Positions 18,667 to 29,767 are shown, counted from the stretch's first letter. The stretch is DNA of 64,000 bases from an uncultured Oxalobacter sp. (GCA_934277985.1 CAKQWF010000002.1:294355-358354); one strand, 5' to 3'. Notes: generated from the sequence alone by a model not told the origin. Numbers and translations are program-made.

Positions 18667-21390
18667 TCATTTCTCCTGTTTCGGCAAGAATATCCACGCG
18701 AGGAACGTCAACGCTGGAATGAACGCGGCCAGTGTCAGCAACGGGCCGGTCGCATCGGCGAAAGTGATCGCCTTGGTGAAGACGCCGCGACTCAGCATGA
18801 TGAAATGGGATGCAGGGAAAAACTGCCCGATCCAGTAGGCGCCCCCTTCGAGCGAACCGATCGGGTCTTTCAGACCGGAAAACTGCGTCGTCGGCAACAT
18901 CGTCAGAATCGCCGTGCCGAAAAGGGCTGAAATCTGTGTACTGGTGAATGACGAAATCAGCAATCCCAGTCCGGTCGTCGCCGTTACGTAAATCAGCGCG
19001 CCCAGCGACAATGCCAGAAAACTGCCCTTGACCGACACCCCGAAAAACCAGACGGCACTGGCGACCATCAGGAAATAACTGATCATCGACAGGACGATAT
19101 ACGGCAGTTGCTTGCCGATCAGAAATTCCAGCTTGGTCACTGGTGTGACATAAAGATTGGTGATGGAACCAAGTTCTTTTTCCCGTACGATACCCAGCGC
19201 CATCAGCACCGCCGGAATGAGCATCAGCAACAGCGGAATGATTGCAGGCACCATGGCATAGACGCTCTTGAAATCCTGGTTGTACCGGTAACGTTTTTCC
19301 AGTGTGGCGAGCGCCTGTTTGTCCGTTCCGCTGTTTTCCTTGTTGTATTGTTCCAGATACTTGTTATGCAGCCCGCGGATATAGCCCAGAATCGTTTCGC
19401 CGCGGTACGGCATGGCACCATCGATCCAGGCCGCGATTTCCGGATGTCGTCCCTGTTGCAGCTCGCGCCCGAAATTCGGTGGGATTTCGATCGCGACACT
19501 GATTTTCCCGCTCTCGAGCCGCCGCTCCAGATCGTCGCTGTCCTTCAGCGCAGGTTGTTCCAGAAAATAGCGTGATCCGGCAATATTGTGGATATAGTCG
19601 CGTGACTGGGGCGACTGGTCATAGTCCAGCACCGCGAATTGCAGATCCTCGACATCCATCGAAATACCGCCGCCCAGCACGAAAAACAGCAGCAGACTGC
19701 CGAGCAGGGCGAATCCCAGACGGATCGGATCGCGGCGCAATTCGAGCGTTTCTCGTGCGGCATATGCCAGAAGACGCCGCAAACTGAAAACGGAAGACTG
19801 CGAATGCGGTTTTTCCGGTTCGATTCCGGATGTATCCTCGAATGTCGTTTTTTCCGCACCGGTCGCTTCTTCCAGATATTCGATGAAAGCCTGTTCCAGC
19901 GTATCGGCCTGCTTGCTTTCCTGAAGTTCTTTCGGCGTGCCGCTGGCCAGCACCTTGCCTGCGTTCATCAGTGAAATACGGTCACAGCGTTCGGCCTCGT
20001 TCATGAAGTGCGTCGATATGAAAATCGTCACATTCTGCTCACGCGACATTTCGATCAGGAGTCGCCAGAAATCGTCGCGTGCGACCGGATCGACACCGGA
20101 AGTCGGTTCGTCCAGAATCAGCAGTTTTGGATTGTGCACAACCGCCACTGCCAGCGAAAGTCGCTGGCGGATACCCAGCGGCAGTCCGGATGCCGTCGCA
20201 TGCAGATATGGTGCCAGTCCGAAACGGTCGATCAGTTCCTGGATACGCGGTCCCATTTCGTCAGGCGGTAAATGGAACAGCCGTGCATGCAAGTCCAGAT
20301 TCTGCATGACCGTCAGTTCACCGTACAGTGAAAAGGACTGCGACATATAGCCTACATCCTTTCGGCTTTCCGTATTTTTGGCATCGACTTCGCGACCGAA
20401 TGTTCTGGCTGTGCCCGATGTCGGCGGAAGCAGACCGGTCAACATCTTCATCGTCGTCGTTTTGCCGCAGCCGTTGGAACCGAGAAAACCGAAAATCTCG
20501 CCTTGCGGAATTCTGAAACTGACATGATCGACCGCCACGAAGTCGCCGAATTTCTGGGTCAGGCCGTCCGCCTCGATCGCCCAGGCCTGATTTGGTGTTT
20601 CCTTGAGCGGCGGAATGACAAGTTCCGTGTAATTCTGGCGTTTTTCTTCGGGCAAAAACTGGATGAAGGCCTGTTCCAGCGTGGATTTTCCGGTTTGCCG
20701 CATCATTTCGGCGGCAGTCCCCGTGGCGATGACCTTTCCGTTGTACATGGCGGCCAGCCAGTCGAATTGTTCGGCTTCTTCCATGTAGGCTGTCGCGACC
20801 AGAACGCTCATGTGGGGACGGCGCTGGCGGATCGAGTCGATCAGTTCCCAGAACTGGCGGCGCGACAGTGGATCGACACCGGTCGTCGGTTCGTCGAGAA
20901 TGAGCAGGTCGGGGTCATGTACCAGCGAGCAGCAAAGCCCCAGTTTTTGTTTCATGCCGCCGGACAGTTTGCCGGCAGGGCGATCCTTGAACGGAAACAG
21001 ACCGGTCGCTTTTGTCAGTTCGTCGATGCGGCGCAAACGCTCTTCGCGATCCTGTCCAAACAGGCGGGCGAAAAAATCGATGTTTTCGGCTACGGAAAGC
21101 GTCGGATACAGATTCTTGCCAAGTCCCTGCGGCATATAGGCGATACGTGGCAAGAGGGCTTCACGAATGGCGGCATCGCCGATATTTTCGCCCAGCACGT
21201 CGATATGGCCCTGCTGGATTTTGCGTGCGCAGGAAATCAACGCCAGCATGGACGATTTCCCGACCCCGTCCGGACCGATCAGACCGACCATGCATCCGCC
21301 CGGAATGGACAGTGTTACATCGTCAAGCGCAGTGACCGCCTTGTAGCGTAGCGTGACGTGGTCGAGTTTCGCCGCAACGAGCGTACCCAT
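18667..21390 (-). CDS. rbbA: Double-ATPase ABC transporter / RbbA-like fusion
   Basis: The 907-residue protein is a fusion of two ABC ATPase domains and an ABC-2 permease. Domain 1 has Walker [10 protein letters not shown] near residue 39, signature LSGGMKQKL and Walker [18 protein letters not shown]. Domain 2 has Walker [10 protein letters not shown] near residue 308, a degenerate signature ([11 protein letters not shown]) and [17 protein letters not shown]. The membrane part starts near residue 565. E. coli RbbA (YhiH), with the same layout, is a ribosome-associated ATPase; the operon context here with a HlyD protein and permease favours export. The first Walker A has Asp-Gly-Val in place of the usual Asn/Ser-Gly-Ala/Cys, still functional in form. 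Confidence 0.92.
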   Translation of the reverse strand: MGTLVAAKLDHVTLRYKAVTALDDVTLSIPGGCMVGLIGPDGVGKSSMLALISCARKIQQGHIDVLGENIGDAAIREALLPRIAYMPQGLGKNLYPTLSVAENIDFFARLFGQDREERLRRIDELTKATGLFPFKDRPAGKLSGGMKQKLGLCCSLVHDPDLLILDEPTTGVDPLSRRQFWELIDSIRQRRPHMSVLVATAYMEEAEQFDWLAAMYNGKVIATGTAAEMMRQTGKSTLEQAFIQFLPEEKRQNYTELVIPPLKETPNQAWAIEADGLTQKFGDFVAVDHVSFRIPQGEIFGFLGSNGCGKTTTMKMLTGLLPPTSGTARTFGREVDAKNTESRKDVGYMSQSFSLYGELTVMQNLDLHARLFHLPPDEMGPRIQELIDRFGLAPYLHATASGLPLGIRQRLSLAVAVVHNPKLLILDEPTSGVDPVARDDFWRLLIEMSREQNVTIFISTHFMNEAERCDRISLMNAGKVLASGTPKELQESKQADTLEQAFIEYLEEATGAEKTTFEDTSGIEPEKPHSQSSVFSLRRLLAYAARETLELRRDPIRLGFALLGSLLLFFVLGGGISMDVEDLQFAVLDYDQSPQSRDYIHNIAGSRYFLEQPALKDSDDLERRLESGKISVAIEIPPNFGRELQQGRHPEIAAWIDGAMPYRGETILGYIRGLHNKYLEQYNKENSGTDKQALATLEKRYRYNQDFKSVYAMVPAIIPLLLMLIPAVLMALGIVREKELGSITNLYVTPVTKLEFLIGKQLPYIVLSMISYFLMVASAVWFFGVSVKGSFLALSLGALIYVTATTGLGLLISSFTSTQISALFGTAILTMLPTTQFSGLKDPIGSLEGGAYWIGQFFPASHFIMLSRGVFTKAITFADATGPLLTLAAFIPALTFLAWIFLPKQEK

Positions 21391-21391
21391 A

Positions 21392-22369
21392 TCATTTTAC
21401 CTGCATGTTGGCAGGCCAGACGGCATCCGGATCGGTTTTGACCCAGCCTACACCCGGCATACCGGACTTGGCGACGTCGATATTTCTTGCCAGCCAGTCC
21501 TGATTGACCTGAAGTTTGACGCGGAACATGAATTTTTCGCGTTCGTCACGCGTTTCGACTTCCTTCGGTGTGAACTGGTTGCGTGGCGATACATAAGTGA
21601 CCGTACAGGGGATCGGATTGTCCGGAATAGCATCCAGAATGATCCGTGCTTCGCTGCCCAGTTCCACGCTGCCAGCTTCGAGATTGGACAGATAGATGTA
21701 CATGTACACATCGTTCAGATCCAGAATCGAAAATACACGTCCACCCGCCGAGAGCACTTCACCCGGTTCGGCCAGACGGTACAGAATCCGGCCGTCCACA
21801 GGCGAGCGCAAGGTCAGATCGTCCAGATTGCTTTTGAGCGAGTCGACACGTGCCTCTGCTTCGCGGATGCTGGCATCGGCCTGTATTACACGGTTGCGTG
21901 CGCTGGCCAATGTCGCATTGGCAGTGCGCATCGTGTTGACGTCCTTGTCCAGCTGGGCGGCCGAGATAAAGCCTTTTTTGATCAGTTCCTGTGTCCGTCG
22001 CAGGGTCACGCTGGCCAGTTGTTGCTGGCTTTGCGCGCTTTTGACGTCTTCACGTGCCACCTTGGCATATTCTTTCGCCTGTTCCACCGCTGCTTCAGCT
22101 GCGCGGATATCGGCTTTGAGCTGTGCGTCGTCGAGTTGTGCTGCGATCTGGCCCGTTTTCAGGTCGGCGCCTTCACGGAAATAGACCTCGATCAGCTTGC
22201 CTTGTACCTTGGTGGCGACTGCCGTTTCAGTTGCTTCCAGACGACCGTTGCCGTAGGCGAGTCCCGGCGGTGTGCCGGCAGGTCTCAGAAAATACCATGC
22301 GACAGCCGCGACGATACCGGCCAGTACGATAATGATGATCAGTTTCTTGTTGCGCAAAATGGCCGACAT
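21392..22369 (-). CDS. HlyD-family membrane fusion protein (YhiI-like)
   Basis: From ATG 22369, behind AAGGAG, the protein has 325 residues. It has an N-terminal anchor ([19 protein letters not shown]), the biotinyl-lipoyl-like strand [20 protein letters not shown], a long alpha-hairpin (about 90-170, rich in Ala/Gln/Lys) and a return lipoyl strand [19 protein letters not shown]. It bridges the inner-membrane exporter to the outer membrane. It is the first gene of the exporter operon: one base separates its stop from the rbbA start. No outer-membrane TolC gene is nearby. Confidence 0.92.
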   Translation of the reverse strand: MSAILRNKKLIIIIVLAGIVAAVAWYFLRPAGTPPGLAYGNGRLEATETAVATKVQGKLIEVYFREGADLKTGQIAAQLDDAQLKADIRAAEAAVEQAKEYAKVAREDVKSAQSQQQLASVTLRRTQELIKKGFISAAQLDKDVNTMRTANATLASARNRVIQADASIREAEARVDSLKSNLDDLTLRSPVDGRILYRLAEPGEVLSAGGRVFSILDLNDVYMYIYLSNLEAGSVELGSEARIILDAIPDNPIPCTVTYVSPRNQFTPKEVETRDEREKFMFRVKLQVNQDWLARNIDVAKSGMPGVGWVKTDPDAVWPANMQVK

Positions 22370-22630
22370 GATCAATGCTCCTTGCAATCGACGGCAGAAC
22401 AAAAACAAATGCTGTACCACACTGTATCAGATTATAGCGGTATCTGCCGTTGCGTAACATTTCAATTTGTAATCGGCAGAGAGGTTCATGCAACGGCATA
22501 CGCGCATTCTGTTAATATGATTGCCGGTTTACGGTACAGCTGTCGGAACAATACCTTCACAAGACGGCAGACCGGTTGACAATTCTGGAAATTTTTTCAG
22601 TTTCCGGACAATTTCGCACGAATACGACAC

Positions 22631-23626
22631 ATGGAACTGGTTTGTCCTGCCGGCAGTTTGCCGGCACTGAAACAGGCGGTCGATTGCGGTGCCGATTGCG
22701 TGTATCTCGGTTTCCGGGACGCGACCAATGCCCGTAATTTCGCCGGACTGAATTTCGATGAAAAAGCCCTGTCGGAAGGCATCGGCTATGCGCATGACCG
22801 TGGCCGGAAAGTCCTGCTGGCATTGAATACCTATCCGTTGCCGGACGCATGGGAAGTATGGATACAGGCCGTCGACCGGGCGGCGCGTCACGGCGTGGAT
22901 GCACTGATCGTCGCAGATCCCGGACTCATGCAGTATGCCTGCGACAAACATCCCGGATTGCGTCTGCATCTGTCGGTGCAGGGATCGGCCACCAATTATG
23001 ACGCTATCAATTTTTATGCACGTCATTTCCATATCGCCCGCGTGGTCTTGCCGAGGGTATTGTCGATCGAGCAGGTGGAAACGGTCGTGAACAATACCGA
23101 TGTGGAAATCGAGGTGTTCGGTTTCGGCAGTCTGTGCGTCATGGTCGAGGGGCGTTGCGCGCTGTCGTCCTATGTGACCGGAGAGGCGCCCAACAATCGC
23201 GGCGTATGCTCGCCTGCCAAAGCCGTCCGGTGGCAACCGACACCGAAAGGACTGGAATCCCGTCTGAATGGTGTGTTGATCGACCGCTATGCCGGCCATG
23301 AAAAGGCAAGTTATCCAACGATTTGCAAGGGACGTTATGAAGTCAATGGCGAGGATTACTATGCCATCGAGGAACCGGCCAGTCTCAATACGCTGGAATT
23401 GCTGCCGCGCCTGGCGGCAACGGGAGTTTCGGCTATCAAAATCGAAGGCAGGCAGCGCAGCCCGGCCTATACGGCGGCGGCCACACGGGTCTGGCGCGAA
23501 GCGCTCGACAGTTGCCTGCGCGATCCTGCCGGCTATCGGGTTCTGCCGCAATGGACGGAAGCACTGGCGCGTTTGTCGGAAGGTCAGCAACAGACATTGG
23601 GTGCCTATTACCGTTCATGGAAATGA
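22631..23626 (+). CDS. ubiU: O2-independent ubiquinone hydroxylation protein UbiU
   Basis: The 331-residue U32-family protein starts MELVCPAGSLPALKQAV, matching UbiU (YhbU). Iron-sulfur cysteines are visible in SLCVMVEGRCALSSY, RGVCSPAK and PTICKGRY. With UbiV it forms the Fe-S heterodimer that hydroxylates the ubiquinone ring without oxygen, using prephenate as the oxygen donor as established in E. coli. It is first in a ubiU-ubiV-ubiT operon (gaps of 22 and 10 bp). This operon is the strongest hint in the window of an anaerobic or oxygen-variable lifestyle. No clear FNR box is seen upstream. Confidence 0.93.
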   Translation: MELVCPAGSLPALKQAVDCGADCVYLGFRDATNARNFAGLNFDEKALSEGIGYAHDRGRKVLLALNTYPLPDAWEVWIQAVDRAARHGVDALIVADPGLMQYACDKHPGLRLHLSVQGSATNYDAINFYARHFHIARVVLPRVLSIEQVETVVNNTDVEIEVFGFGSLCVMVEGRCALSSYVTGEAPNNRGVCSPAKAVRWQPTPKGLESRLNGVLIDRYAGHEKASYPTICKGRYEVNGEDYYAIEEPASLNTLELLPRLAATGVSAIKIEGRQRSPAYTAAATRVWREALDSCLRDPAGYRVLPQWTEALARLSEGQQQTLGAYYRSWK

Positions 23627-23648
23627 CTGACAGGAAAGGAATCGCGTT

Positions 23649-24536
23649 TTGAAACTGGCACTGGGACCGGTACAGTATTACTGGCCGAAAGACATGATGA
23701 CGGCGTTTTACCGCGAAGTCGCGGCGATGCCGGTCGATATCGTTTATCTGGGCGAAACTGTATGTGCAAGACGGCATGAGTTGCGTGAGGACGATTGGCT
23801 GGCGCTTGCAGACAGTCTTGCAGCTGCCGGAAAGGAAGTCGTCTGGTCCACACAGGTATTGCTGGAATCCGGTGCGCATATGCAGGCCATGCGTCGTATC
23901 GCCGAAAACGGACGCTATACGGTGGAAGCCAATGACATGGGCGCGGTCGGCAATCTCGAAAACCGGCGGCCATTCGTTGCAGGGCCACACCTGAATCTGT
24001 ACAATCCGGCCGCGCTGGATATGCTGGCCGGATTGGGGGCGTTCAGATGGGTCATGCCGCTGGAAATGAGTTGCGGGAATCTGGCGGCAATGCAGCGTGT
24101 GATGCCGGAAGGTATGCAGACGGAAGTGTTTGTTTACGGGCGTTTGCCGCTGGCGTTTTCGGCACGCTGTTTTACGGCGCGGTATCACAACCTGCAAAAG
24201 GATGCTTGCGGTTTCAAATGTCTGTCTTATCCTGACGGACTGGAAGTCAGGACGCGGGAAGGGTTGCCGTTTCTCGTTTTCAACGGTATTCAGACACAAT
24301 CGGCAAACGTATATAATCTGGTCACGGAAGTTCAGCGCATGCAGGAGATGCGGGTCGATGTGTTGCGGGTCGCGCCCCAATCGTCGCATACCGGCGGTAT
24401 TGTCGACATGTTCCGGCAAGTCATGGAAAAAACACTTTCTCCTGCCGATGCGCTTGAACGAATGAAAAACATGATGCCGGGCTCTCCATGCAACGGTTAC
24501 TGGTATGGTGAACCTGGTATGACCTGGCATGGATAG
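23649..24536 (+). CDS. ubiV: O2-independent ubiquinone hydroxylation protein UbiV
   Basis: The 295-residue U32-family protein starts MKLALGPVQYYWPKDMM. Four candidate Fe-S cysteines are conserved in position: ETVCARRHE near residue 39, SARCFTARY near 180 and DACGFKCLSYPDG near 193-197. Partner of UbiU in anaerobic ubiquinone synthesis. The upstream ATTGAAAGGAATCG gives a good ribosome site, and the ubiT start is 10 bp beyond the stop. Confidence 0.93.
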   Translation: MKLALGPVQYYWPKDMMTAFYREVAAMPVDIVYLGETVCARRHELREDDWLALADSLAAAGKEVVWSTQVLLESGAHMQAMRRIAENGRYTVEANDMGAVGNLENRRPFVAGPHLNLYNPAALDMLAGLGAFRWVMPLEMSCGNLAAMQRVMPEGMQTEVFVYGRLPLAFSARCFTARYHNLQKDACGFKCLSYPDGLEVRTREGLPFLVFNGIQTQSANVYNLVTEVQRMQEMRVDVLRVAPQSSHTGGIVDMFRQVMEKTLSPADALERMKNMMPGSPCNGYWYGEPGMTWHG

Positions 24537-24546
24537 TCAATCGTAA

Positions 24547-25038
24547 ATGAGTGAACCACGCGACATGAACCCTTGCAGCATTCCCAAACCGGTCGGCCGG
24601 TTGTTGTCTCGCCTGCCGTCATGGCCGGGTTCACTCCTGTTTGTCGCGGCGCTCAATTCCGTTCTTACGCCCAGATTGCCGGATGATGTCAGGGAGATGA
24701 TGGCAGGGAAGCAGTTGCGTTTGTCGGTTGCCGATGCCGGTATCTCGTTCAATTTTGTGTGGACAAAGGGTGGTTTTGTCGCCGGAAGGGATCGTGTCGA
24801 ACCGGATCTGACCATTTCCGCCAGTGCATATGATTTTTATCTGCTGTCGCGACGGCAGGAAGATCCGGATACGCTTTTTTTCAGTCGCCGTCTGGTCATG
24901 GAAGGTGATACCGAATTGGGGTTGATGCTGAAGAATACGCTGGACGCCATGGAACTCAATGTGTTCGAACTGGCGCGCGATTTGCCGGCACGCCTGTTAT
25001 TGTCCATGATACCGGGCTATCGCAAGAGCGGGCAATAA
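24547..25038 (+). CDS. ubiT: SCP2-domain ubiquinone biosynthesis accessory protein UbiT
   Basis: The 163-residue protein is an SCP2 sterol-carrier-like domain (FNFVWTKGGFVAGRDRVEPD, TISASAYDFYLLSRRQEDP, GDTELGLMLKNTLD), matching YhbT/UbiT. UbiT binds lipid and is needed for anaerobic ubiquinone formation. Third gene of the ubiUVT operon. The start may be 24547 or the ATG at 24571; both leave the domain complete. Confidence 0.9.
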   Translation: MSEPRDMNPCSIPKPVGRLLSRLPSWPGSLLFVAALNSVLTPRLPDDVREMMAGKQLRLSVADAGISFNFVWTKGGFVAGRDRVEPDLTISASAYDFYLLSRRQEDPDTLFFSRRLVMEGDTELGLMLKNTLDAMELNVFELARDLPARLLLSMIPGYRKSGQ

Positions 25039-25113
25039 TCGTATATGAAACGGTGCCGGTCTGAAAGGCCGATGCCGACAGCCGTGTGCCTGTGATATAC
25101 GGCTGTGCGGTTT

Positions 25114-25518
25114 TCATCTGTCGTGGAGCGTGGTTTCACCAGTGTGGCTGTTCATGACGTGATTCCAGCCGAAGCGAACGGCATCACGCTTTGTTTCCCA
25201 TGAATGTTCTTCCTGATAATTCAGTTCCCGGCTTGTCTGCGCGATCGGTTCGACTTCTTCCCAGGTACATGAGGCAATCCTTTTTCCGTTTTCGGCCAGC
25301 AACGCACCATAACGGTATGCAGGCAAACTGTCATCGAATGGAATGCCTGACGACAAATAACGTTTTTTCCAGTGATTGCGGAATGCCGTTTCGTCATTTC
25401 GTGTGTTGTTGTCTGTTGCGTGGAATTCGCCAAAACGGCTGTTATGGTCGAGCAGATCCTTGATCGACTTACCGGCCTTTTTCAGGGTATGCAGTGTCTT
25501 GTCGGCCAGTTTTTTCAT
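25114..25518 (-). CDS. Hypothetical protein of a stress-associated family
   Basis: The 134-residue protein has a basic N-terminus and a C-terminal pattern seen in many proteins found beside general-stress genes. It consists of FRNHWKKRY, then FDDSLPAYRYGALLAENGK, then TWEEVEPIAQ, and a final tryptophan-rich SWETKRDAVRFGWNHV. No enzymatic motif is visible. The next gene on the same strand resembles a YflT/general stress protein 17M-like protein, so the pair may be stress-induced together. Function is unknown. Confidence 0.7.
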   Translation of the reverse strand: MKKLADKTLHTLKKAGKSIKDLLDHNSRFGEFHATDNNTRNDETAFRNHWKKRYLSSGIPFDDSLPAYRYGALLAENGKRIASCTWEEVEPIAQTSRELNYQEEHSWETKRDAVRFGWNHVMNSHTGETTLHDR

Positions 25519-25607
25519 GACAGCAGAAGCCGAACTTGCGGCTTGCAGGCGTTTTTGCCGTTACAGGGTGGTTGGCCTGATACTTGTCGTTTCACTACCC
25601 GGTCTTT

Positions 25608-26069
25608 TTATTCAGCGGATTGTCCCAAAACGAAAACGCCGCTTTCCGATATTGCCGGAACATGGGGAGGATGTTCCGTATCGAACAGGTGGTCCATACG
25701 GGATGAAAAAGAGCCGATACCGAGTGTTTCGAAGCGGCACATGGTTTTTGCGGCCTTCATGGCATCGCGATATGAGTCCGTATCGACTGATACGATGAAA
25801 TGCCCATCCCTGAGCGCCCGGGTATAAAGTCCGGTCGTTTCCGGTACGTTGTCCATATCCTCGATGGAGCGATAAAAGTGGCCGAGATCGTTTTCCAGTC
25901 GAGGCAACAGGTGATTTTCTCCGATACGGTCGTAATACCGTACCTGTTCGATATCGTCATCTGAACTGATATAGATCCGGTTAAGCGGGAAACCATCTTC
26001 CAGCAATTCGTTGACGGCGGCCCGGGCGACTTCGTCATTTCTGTAAATGACAACGACTTTGTTTTGCAT
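25608..26069 (-). CDS. General stress protein 17M-like hypothetical
   Basis: From ATG 26069, behind AAAGGATCAGAAC, the protein has 153 residues. It begins with a ferredoxin-like alpha/beta pattern (VVVIYRNDEVARAAVNELL, then FPLNRIYISSDD) and a second half GHFIVSVDTDSYRDAMKAAKTM. This resembles the YflT/GsiB-17M type of heat-induced domain. The upstream in-frame start (26105) is less likely. It precedes the other stress-type gene on the same strand with a 90-bp gap. Confidence 0.72.
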   Translation of the reverse strand: MQNKVVVIYRNDEVARAAVNELLEDGFPLNRIYISSDDDIEQVRYYDRIGENHLLPRLENDLGHFYRSIEDMDNVPETTGLYTRALRDGHFIVSVDTDSYRDAMKAAKTMCRFETLGIGSFSSRMDHLFDTEHPPHVPAISESGVFVLGQSAE

Positions 26070-26314
26070 GTTCTGATCCTTTGCTTGAATGGCGTGATAT
26101 GCCAAAGGGTTCCGGTGTCATATCCGGTAACGGTGATTTCATTAGAACCGCAGGATTTGGGTGTCGTGTTGATATTTATGGAAAAACGGCTTCAAGATTG
26201 GCGGGACTTCGTTGACGACCAGAAAAACAGGGAATACGGCACGGTACTTTGCTATCGCGATGGTACCAGGAGCAGCATGTATGAAAAAACGGATTCCGGG
26301 CCGGACAATAAGGC

Positions 26315-29300
26315 CTATTTTCGTGCCGTCAGCGAACGGATCGTCGATTTGATCTGTGCGACACGGGTTTCCAGATCGGGCATTTTGACGGTTACGCGCA
26401 GTTTTTCCGGGCCGTTCAGACGGATATGCCTGTTTTTCTGGATCAGTTCGATAATGCGCATGGCGTCTATCGGCGGGTTTGGCAGGAATTGCATGACTGC
26501 CGCTTCTGTATGGGCGTCTATCTTGATGATGCCTGCGGTTTTGGCGAGCAGGCGTAACCGGTGGGTTTCGACAAGTGCGCGGGCCGCTTCTGGCAGTTTG
26601 CCGAAACGGTCGATCAGTTCTTCCTGCAAGTCGCTGATCTGTTCAGGGGTTTCACAGTTGGCAAAACGTTTGTACAGCGACAGGCGTTCGTTGACGCCCG
26701 GACAATAATCTCCCGGCAACAGGGCCGGGGTGTGGAGATTGATTTCCGTGGTCGTGGTGAACGGTGCGTCGTAATCCGGCTGTTCGCCTTTTTTCATTGC
26801 CCGTACGGCTTCTTTCAGCATATCGGAATACATCTGGAAACCGATTTCGACCATTTCTCCGGATTGTTCCTCACCCAGCACTTCGCCGGCGCCACGGATT
26901 TCCAGATCGTGCATTGCCAGGAAAAAGCCGCTGCCCAGTTCTTCCATCTGGCGGATGGCTTCCAGCCGCCTTTGTGCCTGTTTCGAGAGGGTCTGGGTAT
27001 CGTTGACCAGCAAATAGGCATAGGCCTGATGGTGGGAACGTCCGATACGGCCGCGCAGCTGGTGCAATTGCGCCAGTCCGAACTTGTCGGCGCGGTGCAT
27101 GATCATGGTGTTGGCGTTGGGAACGTCAATGCCTGTTTCGATGATCGTCGTGCACAACAGGATGTTGTAGCGGTGTGCGACGAAATCGCGCATGACCTTT
27201 TCCAGTTCACGTTCGTGCATTTGTCCGTGCGCCACGCCGATTCGTGCTTCAGGCAGGAGTGTTTCCAGCATGATACGCCGGTTTTCGATCGTTTCCACTT
27301 CGTTGTGCAGGAAATAGACTTGTCCGCCACGCTTGAGTTCGCGCATGCAGGCTTCGCGGATGACGGAGTCGTTTTCTGTCCGGACGAATGTCTTGATCGC
27401 CAGCCGTTTTTGCGGGGCGGTGGCGATGATGGAGAAACTGCGCAAGCCGTCGAGCGCCATGCCCAGCGTACGCGGGATCGGTGTCGCTGTCAGTGTCAGG
27501 ACGTCGACTTCGGCGCGGATGGCTTTCAGGGCTTCTTTCTGCCGAACGCCGAAGCGATGCTCTTCGTCGATGATGACAAGTCCCAGCCGCTTGAACGATA
27601 CGTCTTTGGAGAGCAGCTTGTGGGTACCGATCACGATATCGACCGAACCGTCTTCCAGCCCCTTGATGGTCTGGTTGACCTGTTTTTGTGTTCGGAAGCG
27701 TGACAGTTCGGAGATTCTGACAGGCCAGTCGGCGAAACGGTCGCGGAAGGTCTGGGCATGCTGTTCGGCCAGAAGTGTCGTCGGCGCGAGCAATGCGACC
27801 TGTTTGCCGCCCATGACGGCGATGAACGCGGCACGCAGTGCCACTTCGGTCTTGCCGAAACCGACGTCGCCGCAGATCAGGCGGTCCATGGGTTTGTCGG
27901 ACGTCATGTCTTCCATAACGGCGTTGATGGCGGCTGCCTGATCCGGTGTTTCCTCGAAACCGAAACTGTCGGCGAATGCTTCGTAATCGTTTTTCGTCAG
28001 CGGGAAGGCAAAGCCCTTGCGCATGGATCGGCGGGCGTACAGATCGAGCAGTTCGGCTGCAGTGTCATGGATTTTCTGTGCGGCTTTCTGGCGCGCTTTT
28101 TCCCACTGGCCGGAACCGAGGGTATGCAACGGGGCATCTTCAGGCGATGTGCCGGCATAGCGGGATATGACGTGCAGTTGAGAAACAGGTACGTAGAGTT
28201 TGGCATCGTGCGCGTATTGCAGATGCAAAAATTCTGTTTCCCCTTCACCCAGATCGACGGAGATGAGTCCACGGTAGCGTCCGATGCCGTGATGAGCATG
28301 GACGACCGGGTCGCCGATTTTCAGTTCGGACAAATCACGGACGATGGATTCGATATGGAAGTTCGCTTCCGTCTTGCGGCGGCTGCCACGCCGGCCTGAA
28401 TTGGCATACAGTTCCGTTTCCGTGATGAAGGTGAGATCGCCGAATATGTAGCCGAGGGAAAACCCTTTCTGGAGCGGTGCGACGGTGAGCATCACTTTTT
28501 CGGAATGGGTGACGAAATCGGCGAAATTTTCACATACCGTCACGTCGAAGGCGTATTCGTTGAACAGCTGCTGCATGGTTTCGCGCCGTCCGGGCGATTC
28601 GGCGCAGATCAGTATGCGTTTGTCCGTCTTGTCCACATAGGCACGCAGGTTGGCAAGCGGATCGTCAGCGCGGCGGTTGACGGTGACGTCGGGAATCGGG
28701 GAGGACAGTTCCGAAGGGACATCATCGGATGTGATCACCCAGCGCGCATAGGGCTGGGACAGTACGAAGAAGTCTTCGTTGCTCAAAAACAGTTTTTCCG
28801 GCGGCAGCAATGGGCGTTCGCGGTCGGCTTTCAGGAATGCGTAGCGCGAACGGGTATCCGCCCAGAATCGCTGGAAGGCTTCGCTGACGTTGCCGATGAA
28901 CGTGAAAATGGCGTTTTCCGGGAGATACTGGAAAAGGGTCGCTGTTTCCTCGAAGAAAAGTGGCAGGTAGTATTCGATACCTGCCGAGGCGATTCCGCTG
29001 GCGATGTCGCGGTAGATGACGGACAGGGTAGGATCGCCTTCGAATATTTCGCGCCAGCGGCTTCTGAAAAATGCCCGCGAGGACTCGTCCATGGGAAATT
29101 CGCGTCCTGGCAACATCCGGATTTCCTTCACGGGATACAGTGAACGCTGGGTGTCGGCATCGAATGTGCGGATGGTTTCGATGGTATCGCCGAACAGATC
29201 GAGGCGGTAAGGCAGTTTCGATCCCATCGGGAACAGGTCGATCAGTCCACCACGCACGGAATATTCTCCCGGCGACATGACCTGGGAAACATGGTTGTAA

Positions 29301-29767
29301 CCGGCGATCGTCAGCTGGGATTTCAGTTTGTTTTCATCCAGCGCTTCATTCTGTTTGAAAAAGAAAGTGTGTGCCGCGAGAAAAGAAGGAGGGGCGATGC
29401 GCAGCAAGGCAGTCGAAGCGGGTACCAGCAGGATGTCGCAACGTCCGTGATGTACTTCATAGAGGGTGGCAAGACGCTGCGAGACCAGATCCTGATGGGG
29501 TGAAAAGGAATCGTAAGGCAGTGTTTCCCAGTCGGGCAACAAATGGCAGCGCAGTGGATCGTCCGTAATGCTGTCGAACCATGGAATTTCCTCCAGCAAT
29601 CGTCTGGCGTCTGATGCATTGGCGACGATGACCACCAGCATTTGCTGGCGGGATTTCAGCTCATGTCCCGCGCGGGCAAGCACCAGCGCATCGGCGGAGC
29701 CGTGCAATGGCGGCAATGCGAAACGTTGTCCTGGGCGGGGAAGGAATTTCTTGAGATCGAAAGGCAT
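26315..29767 (-). CDS. mfd: Transcription-repair coupling factor Mfd
   Basis: From ATG 29767 the protein has 1150 residues, the normal Mfd length. The N-terminal UvrB-like region (LHGSADALVLARAGHEL, LLPDWETLPYDSFSPHQD) is followed by the CarD-like RNA polymerase interaction domain near residue 490 (IGDPVVHAHHGIGRYRGL). The RecG-like translocase has Walker A GDVGFGKTEVALRAAF and DEEH box IIDEEHRFG, then a TRG motif and the C-terminal autoinhibitory domain. Mfd displaces stalled RNA polymerase and recruits UvrA. It is divergent from ispD. Confidence 0.97.
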   Translation of the reverse strand: MPFDLKKFLPRPGQRFALPPLHGSADALVLARAGHELKSRQQMLVVIVANASDARRLLEEIPWFDSITDDPLRCHLLPDWETLPYDSFSPHQDLVSQRLATLYEVHHGRCDILLVPASTALLRIAPPSFLAAHTFFFKQNEALDENKLKSQLTIAGYNHVSQVMSPGEYSVRGGLIDLFPMGSKLPYRLDLFGDTIETIRTFDADTQRSLYPVKEIRMLPGREFPMDESSRAFFRSRWREIFEGDPTLSVIYRDIASGIASAGIEYYLPLFFEETATLFQYLPENAIFTFIGNVSEAFQRFWADTRSRYAFLKADRERPLLPPEKLFLSNEDFFVLSQPYARWVITSDDVPSELSSPIPDVTVNRRADDPLANLRAYVDKTDKRILICAESPGRRETMQQLFNEYAFDVTVCENFADFVTHSEKVMLTVAPLQKGFSLGYIFGDLTFITETELYANSGRRGSRRKTEANFHIESIVRDLSELKIGDPVVHAHHGIGRYRGLISVDLGEGETEFLHLQYAHDAKLYVPVSQLHVISRYAGTSPEDAPLHTLGSGQWEKARQKAAQKIHDTAAELLDLYARRSMRKGFAFPLTKNDYEAFADSFGFEETPDQAAAINAVMEDMTSDKPMDRLICGDVGFGKTEVALRAAFIAVMGGKQVALLAPTTLLAEQHAQTFRDRFADWPVRISELSRFRTQKQVNQTIKGLEDGSVDIVIGTHKLLSKDVSFKRLGLVIIDEEHRFGVRQKEALKAIRAEVDVLTLTATPIPRTLGMALDGLRSFSIIATAPQKRLAIKTFVRTENDSVIREACMRELKRGGQVYFLHNEVETIENRRIMLETLLPEARIGVAHGQMHERELEKVMRDFVAHRYNILLCTTIIETGIDVPNANTMIMHRADKFGLAQLHQLRGRIGRSHHQAYAYLLVNDTQTLSKQAQRRLEAIRQMEELGSGFFLAMHDLEIRGAGEVLGEEQSGEMVEIGFQMYSDMLKEAVRAMKKGEQPDYDAPFTTTTEINLHTPALLPGDYCPGVNERLSLYKRFANCETPEQISDLQEELIDRFGKLPEAARALVETHRLRLLAKTAGIIKIDAHTEAAVMQFLPNPPIDAMRIIELIQKNRHIRLNGPEKLRVTVKMPDLETRVAQIKSTIRSLTARK

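Noticed and set aside
26561..27703. Plus-strand frame of 380 codons
   Set aside because: Antisense to mfd motor domain; no motif.
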